16,461 nt of DNA, taken from contig CANPBV010000028.1 in NCBI GenBank assembly GCA_947572405.1, positions 1 to 16,461 of the forward strand. Direction: 5' to 3'. Position 1 is the stretch's first letter, and the number at the start of each line of letters is the position of its first letter. The DNA is from an uncultured Mycoplasmatota bacterium. GTDB lineage: Bacteria; Bacillota_I; Bacilli_A; RF39; UBA660. The notes below the pieces were generated by a model. The model saw only the letters and a program-made list of their open reading frames with translations. It ran no database searches and was not told the origin of the DNA. This document shows, one piece after another, positions 1-6,640 of the stretch. A program made the position numbers and the translations under genes.

Positions 1-150
1 GAGTTTTAACAAACTGGATCTATAACACGTTTTATATTGACTTCAAAAACTGTCCATAGATAAGAGTATTATATAATTGAATCATTGTACAACCCCCTTT
101 GTTATTTTCATTATAATAAAATGATATCAAAAAGAGGTTGTACAAAAAAT

Positions 151-198
151 ATGAAAAGAACGTGTTATAAGAGGAGTTTTAACAAACTGGATCTATAA
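151..198 (+). pseudogene. Frameshifted copy of the repeat micro-ORF
   Basis: The same ATG and first ten codons as the micro-ORF starting at 324, but one extra C after the GAT codon near 192 moves the frame into TAA at 196-198. Without that base the frame would continue through Tyr-Asn-Thr-Phe to the same Cys-Pro-stop end. Whether this is a broken copy, or the longer frame in copy 3 is accidental, cannot be told from one window. Confidence 0.2.
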
Positions 199-323
199 CA
201 CGTTTTATATTGACTTCAAAAACTGTCCATAGATAAGAGTATTATATAATTGAATCATTGTACAACCCCCTTTGTTATTTTCATTATAATAAAATGATAT
301 CAAAAAGAGGTTGTACAAAAAAT

Positions 324-404
324 ATGAAAAGAACGTGTTATAAGAGGAGTTTTAGCAAACTGGATTATAACACGTTTTATATAGATTTCAAAAACTGTCC
401 GTAG
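324..404 (+). CDS. Possible 26-residue micro-ORF in the diverged repeat copy
   Basis: An ATG at 324 opens a frame of 26 codons ending at TAG 402-404, starting MKRTCYKRSF and ending YIDFKNCP; it is basic and has two cysteines. In the other copies the same frame is broken by one extra C, which gives a 15-residue product (151-198). Apart from that base, the differences between copy 3 and copies 1-2 across the frame are mostly third-position and silent (ATA/ATT, GAT/GAC, CCG/CCA), with one Ser/Asn change. That hints at past selection on a peptide. Against it, the nearest Shine-Dalgarno-like AGAGG is about 13 bases from the ATG, and the frame contains both arms of an inverted repeat. Product not recognised. 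Confidence 0.25.
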   Translation: MKRTCYKRSFSKLDYNTFYIDFKNCP

Positions 405-475
405 GTAAGGTTTATAAAAAATAATACAAAAACGAGCTATCCTCAATTTCTAAATTTGAGAGAATGATAAACACT

Positions 476-507
476 TGACACTTTATATTGTAAAGTGTCA
501 TTTTTTT
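476..507 (+). terminator. Rho-independent terminator
   Basis: A perfect 10-bp stem, TGACACTTTA (476-485) with TAAAGTGTCA (491-500), a 5-base loop and then seven T residues (501-507). It separates whatever is transcribed from the left, including the repeat array, from the mraZ promoter about 35 bases further on. Tail polarity fits plus-strand termination. Confidence 0.9.
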
Positions 508-540
508 ACATTGTTTTCCTCAAAAAGCTGTCAAAAAGTA

Positions 541-569
541 TTTACAAAAAAATATCACTAGGGTAAAAT
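541..569 (+). promoter_or_regulatory. mraZ promoter (sigma-A type)
   Basis: TTTACA (541-546) and TAAAAT (564-569) are separated by exactly 17 bases. The expected start of transcription, near 576, falls inside the GTGG repeat operator, so MraZ bound there would block initiation. It drives mraZ-rsmH-ftsL-pbpB. Confidence 0.75.
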
Positions 570-609
570 AGTGGTACAGAGTGGATAGTAGTGGAAAAAA
601 GTGGGTGAT
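570..609 (+). promoter_or_regulatory. MraZ operator: four AGTGG repeats at 10-bp spacing
   Basis: GTGG occurs at 571, 581, 591 and 601, each preceded by A, so the motif AGTGG-N5 recurs four times in helical phase. MraZ proteins are known to bind tandem direct repeats with a TGGG/GTGG-like core at about 10-bp spacing upstream of their own gene. The last repeat runs into GGTGAT (604-609), the only Shine-Dalgarno-like sequence in front of mraZ, so operator and ribosome site share bases. The operator lies downstream of the -10 box. Confidence 0.85.
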
Positions 610-613
610 TCTG

Positions 614-1045
614 ATGCTGATGGGGGAATATCATCATAATCTTGATGAAAAGAATAGATTAATTATTCCGTCCAAAATAAGAGAAGAGATGGGTGAATTA
701 TTTGTTTTAACGCGCGGTTTAGACAAATGCTTGTTCATTTATCCAAGAGAAGAGTGGAATCAGATTATCCTAAAGTATAAAGAATTGCCAAATACCAAAG
801 AAGCTAGAAACTTTATGCGATTTTTTTTAGCAGGAGCAATAGAATGTAATTTTGATAAACAAGGACGAATTTCTATTTCCTCCCCACTTATGAAATATGC
901 GGAATTGGATCATGAATGTGTTATTATTGGAGTCAATGACCACTTAGAGGTTTGGAATAAAGACCGTTGGGAAGATTTTATGGATGCAAATGAATATGAA
1001 TTTTCTGATATCGCAGATCACTTATTTTCTCCTAATATGAATTAG
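614..1045 (+). CDS. mraZ: Transcriptional regulator MraZ
   Basis: A DNA-binding protein with two AbrB/SpoVT-like half-domains that forms a ring-shaped oligomer and represses its own dcw operon. The product of 143 residues has the family's usual length. The N-terminal motif is MLMGEYHHNLDEKNRLIIPSK; the second half-domain repeats it as DKQGRISIS (about residues 78-86), and the conserved LTRGLDKCLF lies near residue 32. I start at ATG 614 because it gives the family's canonical N terminus. A GTG at 581 in the same frame would add 11 residues made of operator sequence. The ribosome site is GGTGAT at 604-609, weak and overlapping the operator. The stop is 15 bases before rsmH. Confidence 0.96.
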   Translation: MLMGEYHHNLDEKNRLIIPSKIREEMGELFVLTRGLDKCLFIYPREEWNQIILKYKELPNTKEARNFMRFFLAGAIECNFDKQGRISISSPLMKYAELDHECVIIGVNDHLEVWNKDRWEDFMDANEYEFSDIADHLFSPNMN

Positions 1046-1060
1046 GACTAGGAGGGATTT

Positions 1061-1972
1061 ATGCATAAAAGTGTATTATTAGAAGAATGTATTTATAATT
1101 TATCCTTAAAGGAAGATAGTGTCATTGTCGACTGTACACTTGGATTTGCAGGACACAGTAGTGAAATATTAAAAAAAATAACAAGAGGCAAATTGTATGC
1201 ATTTGATCAAGATCCAATTGCGATAGAAAACAGTAAAAAAAGACTTGAAACAATTGCTTCTAATTATGAGATTATTGAAAGTAATTTCGCCTATCTGAAA
1301 GAAGAATTAACAAAACGAGGAGTAACCTCAGTTAATGGAATTTTATTTGATTTAGGAGTTTCAAGTCCCCAATTGGATGAGGCAGAAAGAGGCTTTAGTT
1401 TTCATAAAGATGCTAGATTGGATATGAGAATGAATCCGAATCAGAAACTTTCGGCATATGAAATTGTTAACACCTATTGTTACGAAGATTTGGTACATAT
1501 TTTTTATACATATGGTGAAGAAAAATATAGTGCTAGTATAGCAACAGCAATTATTAAAAATAGACCAATTGAGACTACTTTGAAATTGGCAGAAATTATA
1601 AAAAATAGCGTTCCAGAAAAGTATAGGAGAGAAAAGCATCCCGCTAGAAAAGTATTTCAGGCAATTCGAATTGAAGTAAATGATGAATTAAATGTTTTAA
1701 AAAAGGCAATCAATGATGCATTAGAGCTTATTGATGTCGGTGGTAGAATTTGTGTCATTACATTTCATTCATTAGAGGATAAAATCGTAAAAAAAATATT
1801 TAGGGAAGTAAGTAGTATCCCAGCAGAATTAAAGAAACTTCCGATGATACCAGAGGAATTGCAAGCCAAATATAAAATTATAGGGACAGTGGAACCAGAT
1901 TCGGAAGAGTTATTAGAGAATAACCGAGCGAGGAGTGCGAAACTAAGAATCTTAGAAAGAATAAAAAGGTGA
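1061..1972 (+). CDS. rsmH: 16S rRNA (cytosine(1402)-N(4))-methyltransferase RsmH
   Basis: Also known as MraW. A cytoplasmic S-adenosylmethionine-dependent enzyme that N4-methylates C1402 in the decoding centre of 16S rRNA. It is 303 residues long, normal for the family. HKSVLLEE sits at the N terminus, the SAM-binding DCTLGFAGHS follows at about residues 24-33, then FDLGVSSPQLD near residue 96 and the C-terminal ITFHSLEDKIVK near residue 233. Ribosome site AGGAGGG stands 5 bases before the ATG. Second gene of the mraZ operon; FtsL begins 4 bases after its stop. Confidence 0.97.
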   Translation: MHKSVLLEECIYNLSLKEDSVIVDCTLGFAGHSSEILKKITRGKLYAFDQDPIAIENSKKRLETIASNYEIIESNFAYLKEELTKRGVTSVNGILFDLGVSSPQLDEAERGFSFHKDARLDMRMNPNQKLSAYEIVNTYCYEDLVHIFYTYGEEKYSASIATAIIKNRPIETTLKLAEIIKNSVPEKYRREKHPARKVFQAIRIEVNDELNVLKKAINDALELIDVGGRICVITFHSLEDKIVKKIFREVSSIPAELKKLPMIPEELQAKYKIIGTVEPDSEELLENNRARSAKLRILERIKR

Positions 1973-1976
1973 GAAA

Positions 1977-2273
1977 ATGGCAAAAAGAAAGGTGAGAACA
2001 ATACGTTTTACTAAGGGAGAACGTTTGGTGTATTTGAGCGCAATAGTGGCAACCGTGATGACGTTTGTTCTTCAGGTTTTTTGCAGTGCTAATGTTGGGA
2101 ACTTAAATATGAATATAGAAGGGCTTCGTTCAGAAATAACAGCACAAACAAAGAAAAACGAAAGTTTTGCTATGCAAATTAGTGAATTAACTTCATTTGA
2201 TAAAGTAAAAGAGGTTGTAAAAGAAATGGGACTGGCTTATAATAATGATAGTATTGTTATCATAAATGAGTAG
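1977..2273 (+). CDS. ftsL: Cell division protein FtsL
   Basis: A small bitopic division protein, 98 residues, known by position, size and topology more than by sequence. It has a basic cytoplasmic start (AKRKVRTIRF), one membrane helix at about residues 18-38, then an extracellular segment with heptad-like hydrophobic spacing (about 40-75) typical of the FtsL/DivIC coiled coil. In known systems FtsL joins DivIB and DivIC in the complex that activates the septal synthase with its PBP. Ribosome site AAGGTGA (1966-1972) overlaps the rsmH stop. Its end overlaps the alternative ATG of pbpB. Confidence 0.85.
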   Translation: MAKRKVRTIRFTKGERLVYLSAIVATVMTFVLQVFCSANVGNLNMNIEGLRSEITAQTKKNESFAMQISELTSFDKVKEVVKEMGLAYNNDSIVIINE

Positions 2274-2283
2274 AGGTGGACCA

Positions 2284-4554
2284 GTGAAGGAAAAGAAAGA
2301 AAAAAAGAAGCAAGCTTGGTATTATCCAAAGAGGTTGTTTTATCTCTTTCTTTTTTGCATTCTACTTCTTTATATTCAATATGGTTATTTATCATTATCT
2401 TCTAATGTATATGGAGAAAATATGGATTTATTTGCTAGAAATCGAGATACAGCAAGAACCATTTTACCAGCCAAAAGAGGAACGATTTTTGATAGTGAAG
2501 GAAATACATTAGCATTGAATGTAGCTTCTTATACAGTCATTGCTTATTTGGATGAATCAAGAACAACTGATCCTAAAAATCCAAAGCATGTAGTGGATAA
2601 AGAAAAAACAGCAGAAGCATTAGCGCCAGTTTTATCAATGGAAAAAGATACTTTATTGCGTTTATTAAGTGTGGAAGGCGTATATCAAGTAGAACTAGGT
2701 CCAGGAGGGCGAGGTATCAGTGAATTAAAAAAAGAAGAAGTAGAAAGTTTAGGTTTAGATGGCATAGATTTTATCGCAAATTCTAAACGCTATTATCCAA
2801 ATGGAGATTTTGCCTCTTATATTATTGGGTATGCAAAATCTTATCCAATAAAATTGGATTATGATAGTAACAATGAATTAACAGATGAGGAAATAAAAGA
2901 AAAATTGAAAGAAAATCCAAAATATAAATATCGTAACTCTGAAAAAATAGTTGGGGAACTTGGAATAGAACTAAAATTTGATGAATCATTAAAAGGAACA
3001 GATGGGAAACTAATTTATCAAAGAGACAAATATGGATATAAAATTCCAGATACAAAAGAAGATAGAACAGATGCAGTGGATGGGAATGACATTTATTTAA
3101 CCATTGATTCGGCAATTCAGCGTTTTGTAGAAGGTGCTTTAAAAGAAGAAGCTGCAATTTATACTCCAGAGTGGATGATGTTAACCGTTATGGATGCAAA
3201 AACGGGAGATATTTTAGCGGCTGCATCAACTCCATCCTTTGATCCAAATATAAGAAATATTGTCAATTATGAAAATCCACTTACTTCTTATCTTTATGAA
3301 CCTGGATCAACAATGAAAACATATACATACATGTGCGCTATGGAAAAAGGAACTTATAAAGGAGACTCTACTTATTCATCTGGTTCCTATCAGATTGGAG
3401 AAGATACCATTCAGGATTGGAATTCAGGGAAAGGATGGGGAACCATTACTTTTGATAAAGGATATGAATATTCTAGTAACGTAGGAGCTGTAAATGTAGT
3501 AAACCAATTTATTACGAAAAATGAGCTTAGGGACTGTTTAGAAAAATATGGGTTTGGCAATTCAACGGGGATCGAACTTCCCAGAGAATTATCTGGAAGT
3601 ATTAAATTTACATATCCAGTAGAAGTAGCAGCTGCTTCCTATGGTCAGGGAATAACAACGACTGCAATCCAACAGTTGCAAGGCCTTACCCTTATTTCTA
3701 ATAATGGGAAAATGTTGACTCCTCATATTGTTAGTAAAATTGTGGATCCAAATACTGGAGAAACTATATATGAAAGAAAAATAGAAGAAAGTGAACAAAT
3801 TATAAGTAAAGATACCGTTGATAAAATGAAAGATCTTATGTATAATGTTGTCCATAATCGTGAACAAGGATCTACTAGTGGAATATTATATGATATTGAA
3901 GGATTTGAAATTATTGGAAAAAGTGGTACTGCCCAAATTTATGATTCAAAAAATGGTGGATATTTAAAAGGAAGTAATGATTATATATTTTCATTTGGTG
4001 GAATGTATCCCAAAGAAAATCCAGAAATCATTATTTATGGTGCTGTGAAGCGTCCAGCAATTGGACAAAATACAGCGATTGCAAAAGCAACTCAATCTGT
4101 AATGAAAAGCATTGCTAAATACCGCAATATGTTTTCTGATGAAGGAACTGTTTCTAATAATGAAAAATATCAAATGGAATCTGTTATAAATCGGTTTACA
4201 GCAGATGTAAAAAATGGACTGTCGTCTAAGGGAATGAAAGTTGTAACAATTGGAAATGGAGAAAGGATTATATCTGCTTATCCAAGTGAAGGAACAACTA
4301 TTATTAATGGAGATAGAATATTTTTAATTACAAATGATAATAATATTACTTTAGAAAATTTAAAAGGTTGGAGCCGAATTGATGCCATGAATTATTTAAA
4401 TCTACTTGGCTTTAATGTATCATCAACGGGATATGGGTATGTAGATACACAAAGTTTAGAGGCAGGAACGATAGTTACGAAAGGAATGGAAATTTCTCTT
4501 ACCTTGGTTGATAAGTATAATTTTTCATCGGATATAAAAGATGGAAACGGATAA
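2284..4554 (+). CDS. pbpB: Septal penicillin-binding protein 2B (class B, PASTA domains)
   Basis: A transpeptidase that cross-links septal peptidoglycan outside the membrane. With GTG 2284 as start it has 756 residues: basic tail, membrane helix at about 15-32, PBP dimerisation domain from PAKRGTIFD (about 63), transpeptidase at about 270-615 with SxxK as STMK (Ser342, Lys345), SxN as SSN (397-399) and KSGT (546-549), then two PASTA domains (about 632-690 and 692-750). All catalytic motifs are intact. I prefer GTG because AGAGGTGG (2272-2279) stands just before it. The in-frame ATG at 2266 has no ribosome site and lies inside ftsL. It could equally be called ftsI. SpoVD-type PBPs look similar, but no sporulation context is visible. 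Confidence 0.95.
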   Translation: MKEKKEKKKQAWYYPKRLFYLFLFCILLLYIQYGYLSLSSNVYGENMDLFARNRDTARTILPAKRGTIFDSEGNTLALNVASYTVIAYLDESRTTDPKNPKHVVDKEKTAEALAPVLSMEKDTLLRLLSVEGVYQVELGPGGRGISELKKEEVESLGLDGIDFIANSKRYYPNGDFASYIIGYAKSYPIKLDYDSNNELTDEEIKEKLKENPKYKYRNSEKIVGELGIELKFDESLKGTDGKLIYQRDKYGYKIPDTKEDRTDAVDGNDIYLTIDSAIQRFVEGALKEEAAIYTPEWMMLTVMDAKTGDILAAASTPSFDPNIRNIVNYENPLTSYLYEPGSTMKTYTYMCAMEKGTYKGDSTYSSGSYQIGEDTIQDWNSGKGWGTITFDKGYEYSSNVGAVNVVNQFITKNELRDCLEKYGFGNSTGIELPRELSGSIKFTYPVEVAAASYGQGITTTAIQQLQGLTLISNNGKMLTPHIVSKIVDPNTGETIYERKIEESEQIISKDTVDKMKDLMYNVVHNREQGSTSGILYDIEGFEIIGKSGTAQIYDSKNGGYLKGSNDYIFSFGGMYPKENPEIIIYGAVKRPAIGQNTAIAKATQSVMKSIAKYRNMFSDEGTVSNNEKYQMESVINRFTADVKNGLSSKGMKVVTIGNGERIISAYPSEGTTIINGDRIFLITNDNNITLENLKGWSRIDAMNYLNLLGFNVSSTGYGYVDTQSLEAGTIVTKGMEISLTLVDKYNFSSDIKDGNG

Positions 4555-4658
4555 GTAAAAAATTTAGAAAGTAAAGTTGACCCATAAACCATTTAGAATT
4601 CCAAAAGAGTTGTCAGAGGGAATCATAACAAAAATCATATTTGATCTTGTTATCGCAT

Positions 4659-4705
4659 TTGACAATTTTTTTGATTCATATTACACTTATAATGAGGGGG
4701 GAGGA
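4659..4705 (+). promoter_or_regulatory. Promoter and strong ribosome site of the hydrolase-licD pair
   Basis: TTGACA (4659-4664) is followed after 17 bases by TACACT (4682-4687); a perfect TATAAT (4688-4693) lies directly after but is 23 bases from TTGACA. The run GGGGGGAGGA up to 4705 is the ribosome site for ATG 4707. The stretch 4555-4658 holds no gene, and I see no clear terminator for pbpB there, so readthrough from the dcw genes is possible. Confidence 0.5.
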
Positions 4706-4706
4706 C

Positions 4707-5507
4707 ATGAAATATTTAAAAACAAATATCCTTATGACCTTCCTTTTTTGTATTTTATGGAGTGGATGTCATAAAGATAAACTATTACCAAGTCCAGTAA
4801 AAATATCTTTTATTGCTTGTGGAGAAGCAGATATCACATTAATACAGAATCAGAAACATACCATATTAATTGATACAGGAGAAGATACCTGTACGCATAC
4901 AGTAATTGATTACTTGGAAAAAAATATTGGGTCAATCGATCTTATGATCTTAACCCATCCAGATAAAGATCATATAGGAAATGCAGTCGCAATTATGAAA
5001 AGATGGGACGTCAAAGAGGTTTATGCAAGTAATTATTTCAAACATTCTAAATTAGAAGAAGAATTACTTACCTATGTAAAATCGAATAATATTAAATATA
5101 AGACATTAGAAAAACAAAAAAATATAATATTGGGTGATTTGAATATTTTAATAGAACCAGCCAAAAAAAAATATGATAGCGCCAATAATTCTTCTTTACT
5201 TACCTATGTCAAAGTGGGAAAGATGAGAATCTTTTTTGGGGCTGACATTAAAAAGCAAAGAATAGAGGAAATATTAGATCAAGGAAATTTAAAAGCAGAT
5301 ATTGTAAAGCTTCCTTATCATGGAAGATATATTTCAAACCTGGAGGAATTATTAAGAAAATTAGATCCAGAACTGATCATTGTGACATCCGATCAAATGG
5401 ATTTAGAAACAAGGAAATTGTTAGGAAAATTAAAAATGGATTATGAAGAAACATTACAAACAATTGTGATTGAAACGGATGGTGTTTCGTGGAAAAGAGG
5501 AGTGTAA
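4707..5507 (+). CDS. Lipid-anchored metallo-beta-lactamase-fold hydrolase (ComEC-like domain)
   Basis: From ATG 4707 (in-frame ATGs upstream lack the GGGGGGAGGA site) the product has 266 residues. A signal peptide ends in the lipobox L-W-S-G-Cys21, so it should be a lipoprotein on the outer face of the membrane. The rest is one MBL-fold domain of the kind found at the C terminus of ComEC: IDTGED near residue 55, metal motif THPDKDHIGN near residue 82, FGADI near 179 and the late histidine in LPYHGRY near 199. It lacks the ComEC channel and DNA-binding parts, so it is a stand-alone hydrolase. MBL proteins of this type include phosphodiesterases and the pneumococcal phosphorylcholine esterase. 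The substrate here is unknown, but licD follows with no gap. Confidence 0.85.
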   Translation: MKYLKTNILMTFLFCILWSGCHKDKLLPSPVKISFIACGEADITLIQNQKHTILIDTGEDTCTHTVIDYLEKNIGSIDLMILTHPDKDHIGNAVAIMKRWDVKEVYASNYFKHSKLEEELLTYVKSNNIKYKTLEKQKNIILGDLNILIEPAKKKYDSANNSSLLTYVKVGKMRIFFGADIKKQRIEEILDQGNLKADIVKLPYHGRYISNLEELLRKLDPELIIVTSDQMDLETRKLLGKLKMDYEETLQTIVIETDGVSWKRGV

Positions 5508-6371
5508 ATGGAAGAAAAATGGGTTTTAAAAACAATGAAAGATGGAAGTGAAGTTACTGTACGAGATTTACAATTAGCAATATTAGAAATTATGGATGAA
5601 ATACACCGAGTATGTGTTAAAAATGATATTCCTTACGCATTAATTGCTGGATCTGCACTTGGTATTTGTAACTATCAGGGATTTATTCCATGGGATGATG
5701 ATATTGATATGTGTATTGAAAGAAAAGATTGGGAACGTTTTATCAAAGCATTAGAAAAAGATATGGATCAAAAATTTTATTTTCAATGCTTTGAAAATGA
5801 TAGTAAATACAATGTTTTGATTCCCTCTATGAAAATCAGAAAAAGAGGTACTTATATTGAAGAAGTAAATACCTTACTTAAAAATAGATGCAAATCAGGA
5901 GATGGCATTTTTGTTGATGTTGTCATTTATGATAGTGTGTCAGATAACAAATGGGTAGACGAATGGAATCGGTTTAAAATTCGAGCTTTAATGCCTATTA
6001 TGGTATTATTAGACAATTTGCATATGAACCCAACATTATTAAAAAAATGGGTATTAAAAATATCTGAAAAATATGCGAAGCGCAATGAAAAAAGTAACCT
6101 TGCTTCACAAACGATTGCAATTCCATGGGAAAAATTTTTCAAAGAACCAAAATTTTTAAAAGAAGATGTTTATCCGTTTACACTTTATGATTTTGAAGGG
6201 AGAAAATATTATTCTTATCATAATATCAAAAATGTTGTAACTGCTTGGTATGGACCCAACTGCTTAAAAAAATGGGATGGGGAAAAATGGTATGATCCAC
6301 TACCAAAAGAAAAAAGACATCCTAAGCATGCGATGGACATTAATTTAAATGGAGAAGGTCCAGAAGAATAA
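5508..6371 (+). CDS. licD: LicD family phosphotransferase
   Basis: A nucleotidyltransferase-fold enzyme of the LicD/fukutin family, 287 residues. The family transfers phosphocholine from CDP-choline, or ribitol- or glycerol-phosphate-type groups, onto cell-surface glycans. The signature is intact: an aromatic-poor lead-in near residue 45, GSALGICNYQGFIPWDDDIDM at about 48-68 (metal-binding DDDID), a FVDVVIYD strand near 138, and a C-terminal YGPNCLK segment. No signal peptide, so cytoplasmic. ATG 5508 directly follows the stop of the hydrolase gene, with AGAGGAG just before it, implying translational coupling. No licA, licB or licC is in the window, so a choline substrate is not proved. Confidence 0.9.
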   Translation: MEEKWVLKTMKDGSEVTVRDLQLAILEIMDEIHRVCVKNDIPYALIAGSALGICNYQGFIPWDDDIDMCIERKDWERFIKALEKDMDQKFYFQCFENDSKYNVLIPSMKIRKRGTYIEEVNTLLKNRCKSGDGIFVDVVIYDSVSDNKWVDEWNRFKIRALMPIMVLLDNLHMNPTLLKKWVLKISEKYAKRNEKSNLASQTIAIPWEKFFKEPKFLKEDVYPFTLYDFEGRKYYSYHNIKNVVTAWYGPNCLKKWDGEKWYDPLPKEKRHPKHAMDINLNGEGPEE

Positions 6372-6523
6372 ACATCCAAATGAATTAGAGAGTTTACAAA
6401 AACATAATTGTTTCTCTACGATACCATTTTGATAATAAAATCATTATTTCTTTCAGACGAAAAAGATATATATGAAAAACTATATCAAGTGAATCAAATT
6501 TGCGTTTGTATCTAGTCCAAATG

Positions 6524-6549
6524 AAGTATCCTTTATTAGATACTTTTTT
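6524..6549 (+). terminator. Rho-independent terminator after licD
   Basis: AAGTATC (6524-6530) pairs with GATACTT (6539-6545) around an 8-base loop, followed by a T run. It lies about 150 bases past licD and 90 bases before the CotH gene, so it separates two transcription units. The rest of 6372-6640 shows no gene. Two overlapping TATGAT sequences (6603-6613) may serve the CotH operon, but no good -35 box stands upstream. Confidence 0.7.
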
Positions 6550-6640
6550 CTTTACATTCCCTTTTCAAATCAATCAGGTAAATATAGAAAAAATAAACAT
6601 ATTATGATATGATAAATACGAATATAAAAGGAGGAAAACT

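Larger units (their letters stand above)
1..410. repeat. 173-bp tandem direct repeat, 2 full copies plus a diverged partial third
   Basis: Copies run 1-173 and 174-346 and are identical by eye; a third begins at 347 and stays similar to about 407 before the sequence becomes unique. Each full unit holds an inverted repeat TTGTACAACC / GGTTGTACAA (85-94 with 136-145; again 258-267 with 309-318) around a TATAAT-containing loop. A second inverted repeat spans each junction, AACGTGTTATA / TATAACACGTT (159-169 with 194-204; 332-342 with 366-376). The third copy has a one-base deletion and scattered substitutions relative to the first two. The window starts inside the array, so more copies may lie to the left. 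Two identical copies suggest a recent duplication, or an assembly collapse or expansion at a contig edge. Confidence 0.95.

Noticed and set aside
1..410. A CRISPR array
   Set aside because: The repeat unit is 173 bp with no spacers; adjacent copies are identical throughout.
475..503. TTGACA at 475-480 as a -35 box
   Set aside because: It is part of the left arm of a perfect terminator stem, and the bases 17 further on (TCATTT) are not a -10 box.
4577..4774. A 65-codon plus-strand frame starting MTHKPFRIP
   Set aside because: It has no ribosome site and runs out of frame through the promoter, ribosome site and signal peptide of the lipid-anchored hydrolase.
6595..6613. A mother-cell sporulation (sigma-K type) promoter before the CotH gene
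   Set aside because: CATATTATG only partly resembles the -10 consensus and no matching -35 is present; CotH alone does not prove a spore function.
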